A stretch of 64,000 nucleotides of DNA from Actinoallomurus sp963823735 (GCA_963823735.1 CAWGMO010000001.1:1984001-2048000), one strand, 5' to 3'. Numbered from the stretch's first letter, positions 1-8,308 are shown. The notes: generated by a model from the letters alone, not told the origin. Translations and numbers: made by a program.

Positions 1-1
1 C

Positions 2-1099
2 GCCCCGGCCGCCGCGAGCGACGTCGTCGGCGAGCTCGGCCCGGCCACCGCCGAGCGGCTCCAGCAGGTCGGCGCTCCGTACCAGCCCGGCGACACGATC
101 GGCGTCTCCGGCCTCCAGGTGCTCCAGCAGCGCCGCCTGGCCGGCACCCCCACCGTGAAGATCGTCGCCCAGGACCCGGACGGCGGCCACACGCAGGAGC
201 TGTACGAGCTGCGCGGCACCCTCAGCGAGCCGGTCCGTACGACCGTCGACCGCAACGTCCAGCTTGCCGCCGAGTCCGCGCTGAACGGCCTGCGGGTCCC
301 CGCCTCGCTGGCCGCCGTCGACCAGGCCACAGGAGAGATCCGCGGCCTCGCCGACCACCTCACCCAGGGCAAGAACCAAGCGCTCGAAGGCCACTACCCG
401 CCCGGGATGACCTTCAGCATCATCACCACCCAGGCGCTCCTGGGCTACGACCTGAAGCTGAGCGGCCCGGTCGCCTGCCCGTCCACGTACACGGTCGGCA
501 ACCAGGTCTTCCACGACTCCGCCTCACGCGGCAAGACCTTCCAGAGCAACTTCGCCCGAAGCTGCCCGACCGCGTTCGCCTCGCTCTACCGGTCCCTGGC
601 CTACCAGGACCTCCGTACGAGCGCGGCGCGCTTCGGCATCGGCGTGCCCTGGGCCCTCCCGATGCCGTCCTTCTCCGGCTCCGTCCCGGCCCCGGCCAAC
701 GACGCCGAGCGGGCCGCCTCGATGGTCGGCCAGGGCAAGATCGAGGTCAGCCCGCTGACCATGGCCCTGGCCGCCGGCACGGTGGAGAGCGGCACCTGGA
801 AGCCCCCCAAGCTCCTGAAGGACCCCAGTAGCGCCCAGCCCATCCAGCCCCAGTCCCTGGACTCCGACTCGATCAACGCCCTCCAGAGCCTGATGCTGTC
901 CTCGGTCAAGAGCGGCGCGGCCAGAGACGCCAACCTGAGCGGCGTCCCGGTGAGCGGCGTCACCGCCGTCGTGCCGTACGGCTCGGGCAAGACGGTCTCG
1001 TGGTTCGTGGGCTTCCGCGGCCACATCGCCTTCGCCCTGGCCGTCGAAGGCAAGGTCAACGCCGCGAAGGTCGCCGCGAAGTTCCTGCGAGGCACGTAA
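2..1099 (+). CDS. Penicillin-binding-protein-like transpeptidase domain, 5' truncated by window, catalytically degenerate
   Basis: The frame is open from base 2, so the N-terminus lies outside the window. What remains is the end of the dimerisation region and a class B PBP transpeptidase fold (family recognised from the YPPG, TTxALLG and WFVGF blocks and from the NAAKVAAKFL tail). Such enzymes cross-link peptidoglycan at the outer face of the membrane. The three catalytic motifs all appear lost. The SxxK position reads M-T-F-S (within YPPGMTFSI). The SxN position reads S-C-P (SCPTAF instead of SCNTAF). The KTG block reads V-T-A (VSGVTAV). It is therefore probably a non-catalytic scaffold or regulatory PBP homologue. 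There is no frameshift and codon use is normal, which argues against simple decay. Family assignment is firm; loss of activity is inferred from motifs alone. Confidence 0.85.
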   Translation, partial: APAAASDVVGELGPATAERLQQVGAPYQPGDTIGVSGLQVLQQRRLAGTPTVKIVAQDPDGGHTQELYELRGTLSEPVRTTVDRNVQLAAESALNGLRVPASLAAVDQATGEIRGLADHLTQGKNQALEGHYPPGMTFSIITTQALLGYDLKLSGPVACPSTYTVGNQVFHDSASRGKTFQSNFARSCPTAFASLYRSLAYQDLRTSAARFGIGVPWALPMPSFSGSVPAPANDAERAASMVGQGKIEVSPLTMALAAGTVESGTWKPPKLLKDPSSAQPIQPQSLDSDSINALQSLMLSSVKSGAARDANLSGVPVSGVTAVVPYGSGKTVSWFVGFRGHIAFALAVEGKVNAAKVAAKFLRGT

Positions 1100-1285
1100 G
1101 TTTCCGCAGGTCAGGGACTTTATGATCTCTTGACTCCGGTCACTCAACCATCGCGGCGCGAGCCGGCGTCTTAACGAGTGACTGAGACTCCGCTTGGGGG
1201 GTTGCGGACTCAGTCGCCGTGATGAGACCAGAGCCTCGTCTCGGGGGAGGCTCTGTCGTCCGGACCGGCCCGACCCTGCCGGTCA

Positions 1286-1320
1286 CCCCCGTGGGTGTGC
1301 TTAGTCCACGCCCACGGGGG
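1286..1320 (+). terminator. GC-rich hairpin in the gap before ssrA
   Basis: A 10-bp perfect stem (1286-1295 with 1311-1320, CCCCCGTGGG arms) follows the PBP-like gene. A second smaller hairpin (1230-1237 with 1247-1254, AGAGCCTC arms) lies just upstream. Neither has a T-run, which is common for actinomycete terminators. Apart from these I see no gene in 1100-1451. Confidence 0.45.
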
Positions 1321-1451
1321 TTCTCGGTTCCCCCGCACTCCTCGCCACGACCGGTGGGTCCGCCTGATCGGGAATCACGTTGGCGGGGAGGGTGTTGTAC
1401 TTGTAGAGTCGATGTGGACGGGCGCCTCGGTGCCCGGTTGAAAACTCTATA

Positions 1452-1823
1452 GGGGGTGACCGGCTTCGACTTCGGTATGTCGAGATATGGGGAAGCGGGC
1501 CGAGGGTTGCGATCGTGACCTCGTTAATCCTGTGATCGCAAATTAATAAGTGCCAATTCTAAGCGCACTCAGTTCGCCCTTGCCGCCTGAGGTTAGGTAG
1601 CGAACTTGTCAGCCTGAGAGTGTCTCCGGCTCAGGGTCTGGCATCGTAAGGAGACTCAACCTGTAAACCCGGCCGCGGGGATTATGGGGAAAACAAACAG
1701 TGGCTGAGCCTGTCGGCGACGCGCCTGCGCGAGCGCCGGGGCTGAGAAAACGTTAAGCAGGCTGCGCCCGGAGAAGCCCTGTCTTGGTACTGAAGGACGC
1801 GGGTTCGATTCCCGCCACCTCCA
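1452..1823 (+). ncRNA. ssrA: tmRNA (trans-translation RNA)
   Basis: Both halves of the tRNA-Ala-like domain are visible. The 5' acceptor strand GGGGGTG (1452-1458) pairs with CACCTCC (1816-1822), including the G3-U70 type wobble used for alanylation. It is followed by the tmRNA signature GACCGGCTTCGAC, and the 3' half has the T-arm GGGTTCGATTCCC. CCA is not encoded. The tag reading frame starts at GCC 1552 and reads ANSKRTQFALAA, stopping at TGA 1588-1590; the ALAA ending is the degradation signal recognised by ClpXP-type proteases. The RNA rescues stalled ribosomes together with SmpB, whose gene is not in this window. The tag is one residue different from the one I recall for Thermobifida fusca, supporting a Streptosporangiales-type host. 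Confidence 0.97.
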
Positions 1824-1832
1824 CTGACAAAG

Positions 1833-1870
1833 AGCCGCCGACCAGAGCACATCTGGTCGGCGGCTTTTTT
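1833..1870 (+). terminator. Rho-independent terminator of ssrA
   Basis: A perfect 14-bp stem (1833-1846 with 1852-1865), five-base loop GCACA and six consecutive T at 1865-1870, only ten bases past the end of tmRNA. This is the clearest intrinsic terminator in the window. Confidence 0.95.
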
Positions 1871-2365
1871 GCTGCCCGCCCGCCGGAGTGCCCAGCGACG
1901 GACGGTCCGGCCGCAGGTGACGGCCCGGTTGGACGCTGGCTTCCAGCCGGTGCCGCGCCGGACAGTGCCGTGGTGGACAGCATGGCTGCGCCGACTCGGT
2001 TGAGACTCATGACGAAGAACCTTCGGGGGGAAGTACGCGCCGCACGCGATGCGCACTGTTCGCTCCGCGCATGTCAGACGAAGAAGCATCGTCAGAAGAG
2101 GTCTTGGAGCGGGTGCCGGTGTCGGTGACACCGAGGTCGCCGTTGGCGATGTGTACGTAGACGGTGTCCCGGCCTATTAGAAGTGCGCGGAGCGGCAATG
2201 ATCTGCGCGCTCGGCGGCAATGACAACCTCGCTTCCTCCACTCATGCTCGCGTCTGCCTCTACAACGTGGACAAGGGGAAGACGGCCTGCAGTCCTGGAT
2301 TCTGACGAGAGTGAACGGACGGACTCTCCGGAAGCCGGCCCTGAAGACGTCGTGCCGGCCGCGTC
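1871..2365. other. Gene-free stretch between ssrA and hemC
   Basis: No open frame here has convincing family character. A minus-strand reading at about 2130-2190 (RDTVYVHIANGDLGVTDTG) faintly resembles the C-terminal beta-strand segment of transposases, but it is too short to assign. The 3' end of ssrA is a common integration target, so an eroded mobile element is possible; I found no repeated ssrA end that would prove it. Confidence 0.4.
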
Positions 2366-3361
2366 TCAGTGCGGGAGGCTCTGGATGATGTCGTACGCGC
2401 CCTTCCGGGCCAGTGCCGCGGCGACGTGTTCGCCGAGTTCGACCGGTTGGTCGAGACGGTCCCGTTCGCGGGCGTACGCGAACGTGTCGCCGTCGTGGCT
2501 GAACACCATGCCCGTCAGGGACAGCCGGCCGTCGGGGGTCGTCGAGCAGTGGCCGGCGATCGGGCTGTTGCAACGGCCCTGAAGGCCGTGCAGCATCGTC
2601 CGTTCGGCCGTGACATGCGTTCGAGTCTCGGGGTGGTCGGCTAGGCGGAGAAGCTCACGGATCCCCTCGTCGGCCTCCCGGCACTGCACGCCGATGACGC
2701 CGGCGCCGACCGCCGGGCACATCATCTCCAGCGGGAGCACCTGCCCGACGCGGTCACCGGCGCCGGCCTGGAGCAGGCCGCCCCGGGCCAGAACGATCGC
2801 CTCGATGCCGTCCTGGTTCTCGTCGAGTTCGGCGATGCGGGGGATGACGTTCCCGCGGAACGGCACCACCCGCAGGTCGGGGCGGGACCGCAGGATCTGC
2901 GCCTTGCGGCGTACGGCGGACGTGCCGATCAGCGTTCCGGACGGCAGGTCGTCGAGGGACTCATGCTTCGAGCCGGACCGCCAGACGACGCAGTCGCGGA
3001 CGTCGTCGCGCCGGAGGTAGGCCCCGAACATGAGACCGTGCGGCAGGGGCACGTCGCCGGGCACGTCCTTCATGGCGTGCATGGCCATGTCGATGCGGCC
3101 GGTGACCATGGCCTTGTCGATCTCCTTCAGGAAGGCGCCCTTGCCGCCGAGCCGGGCGAGGTCGCCCTTCCACGCGTCACCGGACGTCTCGATGCCGACG
3201 ATCTCGACGGCGACGGACGGGGCGACCTGCCGCAGCGCGTCGACGACCCGGCCCGCGTACGCCATGGCGAGGTGCGAAGTCCGGCTCCCCAACCGCAGAC
3301 TTCTCCGCGGCAGCGCCTCTTCGAAGCCGCGGTCGGCGGCCGGGATCGTTTCGATGGTCAC
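2366..3361 (-). CDS. hemC: Hydroxymethylbilane synthase (porphobilinogen deaminase)
   Basis: Polymerises four porphobilinogens into hydroxymethylbilane in cytoplasmic tetrapyrrole synthesis. The 331-residue length is normal. Visible landmarks in order: LRLGSRTSHLAM near the N-terminus, KGAFLKEID, AMHAMKDVP, GTSAVRRKAQIL (the substrate-binding Arg-Arg loop, usually SS-LRR), and the cofactor-attachment segment LQGRCNSP with Cys264, the residue that binds dipyrromethane. The GTG start at 3361 is preceded by AAGGA at a good distance. It lies 43 bases downstream of the methyltransferase gene on the same strand, so the two are probably co-transcribed. No other heme gene is present, so this may be a stand-alone or second copy rather than part of the usual hemA-hemC-hemD-hemB cluster. 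Confidence 0.93.
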   Translation of the reverse strand: MTIETIPAADRGFEEALPRRSLRLGSRTSHLAMAYAGRVVDALRQVAPSVAVEIVGIETSGDAWKGDLARLGGKGAFLKEIDKAMVTGRIDMAMHAMKDVPGDVPLPHGLMFGAYLRRDDVRDCVVWRSGSKHESLDDLPSGTLIGTSAVRRKAQILRSRPDLRVVPFRGNVIPRIAELDENQDGIEAIVLARGGLLQAGAGDRVGQVLPLEMMCPAVGAGVIGVQCREADEGIRELLRLADHPETRTHVTAERTMLHGLQGRCNSPIAGHCSTTPDGRLSLTGMVFSHDGDTFAYARERDRLDQPVELGEHVAAALARKGAYDIIQSLPH

Positions 3362-3404
3362 AACGCGTTCCTTGTCAGGCGGCGCATGGGAGATGAGCGG
3401 CCGT

Positions 3405-4160
3405 CTACGCGCGGGCGAGGACGAGGCGGTATCGCGGGCCGCCGTTCTCGCGTTCGCCCAGAGCCTTCAGCGGGACCGTCGTCACGGTGAAGCCGGCCGC
3501 CGTCAGATCCTTGGTGACCGCGCGTAGGCCGCAGGTGCGGTAGTACATGACGAACGGCGGGCGCCACACGGCGTTGCGGGCCCGCATGGCCAGGTCGAAC
3601 CCCAGCAGTGCCCAGTAGCCGCCCGACGTCATGGGCTGTGGCGCGGCGATCGGGAAGCTGAAAAGGCCGCCGGGGCGGAGTGCGCGGCGTACGCCGGTGA
3701 ACACGGCGGGGCGTTCGGCGGGGAGGAAGTGGCCCAGTGCTCCGAAGCTGACCGCCAGGTCGTACGCCTTGGCGAAGGGCAGGGCTCGGACGTCGGCCCT
3801 GATCCACTCGGCGTCCGGGTGGGCGTCGCGGGCCTGCTGGAGCATGCCGGTGCTGAAGTCCACGCCGGTGACCTGTTCCCGGCACAGGGGTTCGAGGACG
3901 CGCATGCCGGCGCCGGTGCCGCAGCATACGTCCAGCCCATGGCCGAACGGGCCCAGCGGGCGGAGCGCTTCGGCGGTCGCGTCGAGGATGCCGTCGGGCG
4001 TACGGAAAGGCGTGTGGTCGAACTTCGGGGACAGCAGGTCGTAGCCGCGTTCGACCGAGGACAGGGCCTGCACCGTCAGTTCACGCAGGGACGGGCCTTG
4101 AGGCGAGAACACCACGCAAGCGTACTTCTCCGGTGCCGGAGCCTCCGGCCGGGGCATCAT
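3405..4160 (-). CDS. Class I SAM-dependent methyltransferase
   Basis: Rossmann-type methyltransferase of about 252 residues. Motif I reads GLDVCCGTGAGM, followed by the acidic VTGVDFS strand end, the IRADVRALPF loop and the post-motif RRALRPGGLF. The substrate cannot be told from sequence. The frame is open upstream to 4430, so the start is uncertain. I chose the paired ATG codons at 4158-4160 and 4155-4157, shortly before the conserved region; an ATG at 4235 is an alternative. None has a strong ribosome-binding site. It is followed by hemC on the same strand, and the upstream neighbour diverges. Confidence 0.75.
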   Translation of the reverse strand: MMPRPEAPAPEKYACVVFSPQGPSLRELTVQALSSVERGYDLLSPKFDHTPFRTPDGILDATAEALRPLGPFGHGLDVCCGTGAGMRVLEPLCREQVTGVDFSTGMLQQARDAHPDAEWIRADVRALPFAKAYDLAVSFGALGHFLPAERPAVFTGVRRALRPGGLFSFPIAAPQPMTSGGYWALLGFDLAMRARNAVWRPPFVMYYRTCGLRAVTKDLTAAGFTVTTVPLKALGERENGGPRYRLVLARA

Positions 4161-4350
4161 CGGCCGTATGGGCAGAAGGCGGAGCGCGCCGCGACCGTCC
4201 GAGGCGAGCGATTCGGTGACGAGATCATCGCCCATGCCGTAAAGGAACGCGCCCCGCAAGCCATTCTCTCGTCGCTTTCCACCTGGTACGGCGCCCGATC
4301 GAACAGGTAAGAGGAACGGCGCTCCATTTTTTCGGCGACTGTTGCCGTTA

Positions 4351-4378
4351 TTGCGATGACGGCGTGCCGCGTTAGGCT
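4351..4378 (+). promoter_or_regulatory. Probable promoter for a leaderless transcript
   Basis: TTGCGA (4351-4356), a 16-base spacer, then TAGGCT (4373-4378). The ATG of the following gene begins seven bases after the -10 box and has no ribosome-binding site, the usual arrangement of actinomycete leaderless mRNAs. Confidence 0.5.
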
Positions 4379-4384
4379 CTGGCG

Positions 4385-5188
4385 ATGACCACCGACCAGC
4401 CCCCGGCCTTCGACATCTCCCGTCCCTCACCGGCCCGAATGTATGATTTTTTTCTGGGCGGTAAGGACAACTTCGAGGTTGACCGAAAAGCGGGTAGGAC
4501 GGTCAACGACGCTCTCGGTGACGTGATGACGCACGACATCGTGTGGGAGAACCGGCGGTTCCTCCAGCGTTCCGTCCGGTTCATGGCCGAGAGTGGTATT
4601 GACCAGTTCGTCGATCTGGGGACCGGGCTGCCCACTCAGGGCAACGTCCATGAGATCGCCCAGAAGGTCAATCCCGAGGCCCGGGTGGTCTATGTCGACT
4701 ACGACCCGATCGTTTTGGCGCATGGGCGCGCGCTGCTCGCCGACAACGACACCACGACCGTGATCACGGCCGACATGCGCGATCCGGACGGCGTCCTGAA
4801 CCATCCCGACACGAAGTCCTTTATCGACTTCAGCCGGCCGGTCGCCGTTCTGTCCGTCGCGGTGTTCCATTTCATCCCGGACTCCGATGACCCGTTCGGC
4901 ATCGTCCGGCGTTTCCGCGCCACGATGGCGCCCGGCTCCTGCCTCGTGCTCTCGCACCTGACGACCTCCGGCCCGCCCGCCGGCGAGGTCGACCAGGTCG
5001 TGGAGGTGTACAAGAACGCCACGAGCCCGATCGTCTTCCGCCCGCGCGAGGTCATCGAGACCTTCTTCGACGGCACGGAACTCATCGATCCAGGCCTCGT
5101 ACGGCCCTGGCAGTGGCGGCCCGACGGCACCGACAGCCCGCGTACGGACTGGCTCTACGCGGCGGTCGGCCGGGTTCCGGGCAGCTAG
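4385..5188 (+). CDS. SAM-dependent methyltransferase, DUF574 (Methyltransf_19) family
   Basis: A 267-residue member of the actinomycete-specific DUF574 family (SAV2177-like fold). Diagnostic blocks: PSPARMYDFFLGGKDNFEVD near the N-terminus, a FVDLGTGLPTQGNVHE SAM loop, VVYVDYDPIVLAHG, and AVLSVAVFHFIPD. Members are numerous in Streptomyces and relatives; substrates are mostly unknown. The ATG at 4385 fits a leaderless promoter directly upstream. It diverges from the methyltransferase-hemC pair. The extremely skewed region begins within about 20 bases of its stop codon. Confidence 0.93.
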   Translation: MTTDQPPAFDISRPSPARMYDFFLGGKDNFEVDRKAGRTVNDALGDVMTHDIVWENRRFLQRSVRFMAESGIDQFVDLGTGLPTQGNVHEIAQKVNPEARVVYVDYDPIVLAHGRALLADNDTTTVITADMRDPDGVLNHPDTKSFIDFSRPVAVLSVAVFHFIPDSDDPFGIVRRFRATMAPGSCLVLSHLTTSGPPAGEVDQVVEVYKNATSPIVFRPREVIETFFDGTELIDPGLVRPWQWRPDGTDSPRTDWLYAAVGRVPGS

Positions 5189-6011
5189 GGCCTAGTACTA
5201 ATGCTAGATGTGTTGGAGTGGAGGCGGGGTAGGATGTGGGTTTGTGTAGGGGTGGGATGGGTGGTATGTTGAGGTGGTGAAGTAGTGTTGAGAGTGTGGG
5301 TGGTAGATGATGGGTGAAGGTGGATCGCCGGTGTGTGTGAGTGTGGTGTAGGTGGTGGGTTGTTGGTGTGTTTTGGGATGGTGTGGTATATGGTGGTGGT
5401 GTAGGTAGGTGGATGCGTGGGAGTTGTAGTTTGTTGGTGATAGGAGTGGATGTGTGAGGGTGTGGGTGGGGAGTGGGATGTAGATGAGGTTATGATTGCT
5501 AGAATATGGTGTAGTGTTGAGTTGTGTGGTAGAGAGATAGATAGCGGATGGTGTGATATGCAGGTGAGATGGATTTTGTTGTGGTTCGAGGGACCAGCAG
5601 ATGGTATGATATTGGGTTTTGTGAGGTGAGGGGTTGTGCTGTGTGGTTATGAGAGAGGTGGGCTAGGTGGTATGCTGGTGGGGTGGATGATGGAGGAGTG
5701 TATGATATTTGGTGTAGCTTATAGATGCTGGTTATACGGCGTTTAGAGATGAGTATGCGAGAGTGTGTGAGGGATTAGCGCGAAAAACGGTTATAGATAG
5801 TTTAACGGCGGTATGCTAGGTAGATGTGCGAGGTACGGGTTGGTTTGAATAACATAGATTGATACGGCGGTATGCACGAGCGGATGACGAGCAGCGTGAA
5901 GCAGGTAACAACGCCTCGATACGCGCACTGCTTATCACTCAGCTTATGCGTACGCAAACAAACGAAGATAGAAAGAGACGAGCACAACGAGCTTTGAGGA
6001 CAGGCCCTAGG
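5189..6011. other. Non-coding, strand-asymmetric stretch almost devoid of C
   Basis: By direct count, the 540 bases 5221-5760 hold only 20 C on the plus strand (about 4%), with G and T dominating. The flanking genes are around two-thirds or more G+C with balanced strands. The bias starts right after the upstream stop codon and fades at about 5760-5900 into moderately AT-rich sequence. That part contains a 12-base direct repeat ACGGCGGTATGC (5805-5816 and 5864-5875). No protein frame, tRNA or CRISPR-like spacing is visible. It ends at the left inverted repeat of the IS element. Confidence 0.8.
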
Positions 6012-6993
6012 TGTACTGACCCGTGAGGTTGGTGAGCGGTGGTGGGTGGAAGGCCGCCGAGTGCGGTGTGGTTGCGGTGATGGTTGTACATGTGCAGCCA
6101 GGGTGCAAGCGCGGCGCGGCGTTCGGTTTCTGAGTGGTAAGGGCGGGTGTAGGCCCATTCGTCGGCGAGGGTGCGGTGGAAGCGTTCGACTTTGCCGTTG
6201 GTTTGTGGCCGGTAGGGGCGGGTGCGTTTGTGGGTGATACCGACGGCGGTGAGAGCGTCGCGCCAGGCGAAGGATTTGTAGCAGGCGCCGTTGTCGGTCA
6301 GGACCCGTCGCACGGTGATCCCACGGCCGGAGAAGTAGGCGTGTGCGCGTTGCCAGAACGCCACAGCGGTTTCCTTGCGCTCGTCGGTCAAGATCTCGGT
6401 GTAGGCCAGACGGGAGTGGTCATCGAGGGCGGTATGCAGGTAGCCATAGCCCAGGTGTGCTCCGCCGTGCCGGTCGCGAGTGGCGCCGGAGGTGGCGGCC
6501 GGTGCGTTTGCCGACGCTTCGGCCGGTGATGCGCCATCCCCCGCCGTCGGGGATGTTGCCGAGTTTCTTGACATCGACGTGGATCAGGTCACCGGGCCGG
6601 TCGTGTTCGTAGCGGCGGATCACCCGGCCGGTGCCGCGGTCCAGATGGGCAGCCGCGGGCAGTGGTATCGGATGAGGACCCGATGCACCGTGGCCGGGTT
6701 CAGGCCCAGTCGGCCGGCGATTCTGGCCGGTCCCAGCCGGTGGGTGAGGCGGACTTTGATGATTCGCTGCTCGGTTTTGCGTGGCGTCCGGGACGGACTG
6801 TGGTGCGGGCGGCTGGACGGTACATCATCCCGGCGCAGCCGTGGAGCCGGTACCGGTCCGCCCACCGTTTGGCGGTGGTGACCGACACCTGGAACCGCTC
6901 GGCCGCCCGCCGCAACGGCCACCCGCCTTCTACGACGCAACGCGCCAACTCCAACCGGCCCCGGGGAGTGAGTTTGGCGTTAGCGTGGACCAT
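6007..6993 (-). pseudogene. IS481-type transposase with about four frameshifts
   Basis: Read from ATG 6993 leftwards, the protein is continuous only if the frame changes four times, at roughly 6830, 6640, 6530 and 6040. Recognisable pieces: an N-terminal helix-turn-helix (LRRAAERFQVSVTTAKRWAD), a second HTH (RLGPARIAGRLGLNPATVHRVL), then the DDE integrase core. The core has the first Asp in GDLIHVDVKKLGNI, the second in VLTDNGACYKS and the catalytic Glu in YRPQTNGKVERFHRTLADEW. The restored C-terminus (LTNLTGQYT) ends inside the left inverted repeat, as in intact members. All three acidic residues survive, so the damage is only to the frame; either recent decay or sequence errors explain it. 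Confidence 0.85.
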
Positions 6994-7107
6994 CGAGGAC
7001 CTCCAGGCGAGATGTGCATGTTGTGGTGACACACACCTCGCCAGGAGGTCCTTCCTATTTCAAGATCATCCAGCGTGTCGCCGTTACCAACGTCCGTGGT
7101 CAGTACA
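6012..7107 (-). mobile_element. IS481-family insertion sequence, decayed
   Basis: The ends are imperfect 21-bp inverted repeats beginning with the family-typical TGT. The left end reads TGTACTGACCCGTGAGGTTGG from 6012; the right end, read inwards from 7107, is TGTACTGACCACGGACGTTGG. The element is about 1.1 kb with one transposase on the minus strand. Flanks (CCTAGG left, CCTCAG right) resemble but do not exactly match each other, so a target duplication is not proven. The right end sits three bases from the stop codon of the Imm51 gene. Confidence 0.88.
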
Positions 7108-7109
7108 CC

Positions 7110-7448
7110 TCAGTCGTCGAACTCGAAGCCGCCGGCCTCGGCCGCGGCGATGAGTCTCCGCATGCGGTCGCCGTCCGTGGCGACGGCGCCCATCAGCGCG
7201 GAGAGTTCCTGGAGTGCGGTGCGGTCATCGCCGTACGCGCAGAACATGCCGCCCTCCGGGTCGTAGGAGAATCGCCCGGCGAGGGCCGGGGCCTCGGTGT
7301 TCACGAGGAACTGCGCGACGCCTTCCCAGAAGTAGCCGTTCGGCTCGTGGCCGAAATCCTCGATGAGCGCGTCCACGTCCGTCGTCCCGGCGTTCAGCAG
7401 CAACGAGAATTTCCCCGGCGTGGTCTCGACCAGCTTCAGCGGACTCAT
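7110..7448 (-). CDS. Imm51-type immunity protein
   Basis: A 112-residue acidic protein matching the polymorphic-toxin immunity family Imm51: KFSLLLNAGTT, DALIEDFGHEPNGYFWEGVAQFL and a YDPEGGMFCAYG segment are characteristic. Such proteins neutralise a cognate toxin delivered by neighbours or kin. No toxin gene lies beside it, so here it is an orphan. The IS481 end lies three bases past its stop codon, so a linked partner could have been displaced. Family call from pattern memory, fairly confident; specificity unknown. Confidence 0.75.
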   Translation of the reverse strand: MSPLKLVETTPGKFSLLLNAGTTDVDALIEDFGHEPNGYFWEGVAQFLVNTEAPALAGRFSYDPEGGMFCAYGDDRTALQELSALMGAVATDGDRMRRLIAAAEAGGFEFDD

Positions 7449-7516
7449 CGGCGCAGCGTGGCATCACCCGGACGAAGTGGCAAACGTACTTCCAGCGCTT
7501 CCCGTGACGGGCCGTC

Positions 7517-8308
7517 TCAGGCCTTCGCCGCGTTGGCCTTGAGCTTCTTGCCCTGGCGTTTGTCGCGGGCGTAGATGATTCCCGGCTTTCCGTCGCCGGG
7601 GCTGCGGCGGTCGAGGTCGAACAGCGTCGTCGCGGCCATCAGGTCGCTGAGCTTGGCGTAGCCGTAGCTGCGGGAGTCGAAGTCCGGTTGCTGCTTGGTG
7701 ATGATGTGCCCGACGGACGCGAGCGCCGCCCAGCCGTCGTCGTCGGAGGCCGCCTCCACGGCGTTGCGCAGCTGCTTGACCAGCGAGGTGTCCGCCTTGA
7801 GGATCGCGGCCGAGGCGCGCGGGGTCGCCCTGGGCACCGCGTCGGCGGACTCGGCGGTGCTCTCGGCGTAGGTGAGATTCTCGATGTAGATGAACTTGTC
7901 GCACGCGGCGACGAACGGCTTGGGCGTCTTGCGCTCGCCGAACCCGTACACGGTCAGGCCGGACTCGCGGATCCGCGCGGCCAGACGGGTGAAGTCGCTG
8001 TCGCTGGAGACGATGCAGAAACCGTCGAAGCGCGCCGAGTACAGCAGGTCCATCGCGTCGATCACCATCGCCGCGTCGGTGGCGTTCTTGCCGGTGGTGT
8101 ACGCGAACTGCTGGATCGGCTGGATCGACTGGGCGAGCAGCTGGTCCTTCCAGCTCCTGAGGTTCGTCCCGGTCCAGTCGCCGTACGCGCGCTTGACGTG
8201 CGCGGTGCCGTACTTGGCGACCTCGGCCAGCAGCCCCTCGGTGATCGTCGCCTGCGCGTTGTCCGCGTCGATGAGCACCGCGAGCCGGGAGGCGTTTTCG
8301 CTGACCAT
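7517..8308 (-). CDS. NYN-domain RNase with C-terminal LOTUS/OST-HTH domain
   Basis: 263 residues. The N-terminal NYN (PIN-like) nuclease domain shows LAVLIDADNAQ with its first acidic pair, KNATDAAMVIDAMDLL, and CIVSSDSDFTRLAARIRE, carrying the metal-binding Asp residues. After a linker from about residue 150, a LOTUS (OST-HTH) RNA-binding domain follows (SLVKQLRNAVEAAS to KPGIIYARDKRQ). Proteins of this architecture are predicted RNA-processing or RNA-silencing nucleases acting in the cytoplasm. Start ATG at 8308. Monocistronic, diverging from the next gene. Confidence 0.88.
   Translation of the reverse strand: MVSENASRLAVLIDADNAQATITEGLLAEVAKYGTAHVKRAYGDWTGTNLRSWKDQLLAQSIQPIQQFAYTTGKNATDAAMVIDAMDLLYSARFDGFCIVSSDSDFTRLAARIRESGLTVYGFGERKTPKPFVAACDKFIYIENLTYAESTAESADAVPRATPRASAAILKADTSLVKQLRNAVEAASDDDGWAALASVGHIITKQQPDFDSRSYGYAKLSDLMAATTLFDLDRRSPGDGKPGIIYARDKRQGKKLKANAAKA

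Noticed and set aside
1130..1145. TTGACTCCGGTCAC as another copy of the TTGAC-N5-GTCAA operator
   Set aside because: The spacer is four bases and the right arm ends in CAC; it does not match the strict pattern of the other sites.
1780..1823. A tRNA-like T-arm and acceptor end
   Set aside because: It is the 3' half of tmRNA, not a separate tRNA: the acceptor partner is at 1452-1458.
2130..2190. Minus-strand peptide RDTVYVHIANGDLGVTDTG resembling a transposase or recombinase tail
   Set aside because: Twenty residues of weak similarity with no flanking support and no inverted repeat; not enough to call a remnant.
1824..2365. Integrated element attached to the 3' end of ssrA
   Set aside because: No integrase gene and no duplicated ssrA 3' end in the window.
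5221..5760. Repetitive GT-rich look suggesting a CRISPR or tandem-repeat array
   Set aside because: No unit recurs at regular spacing; the resemblance comes only from the base bias.
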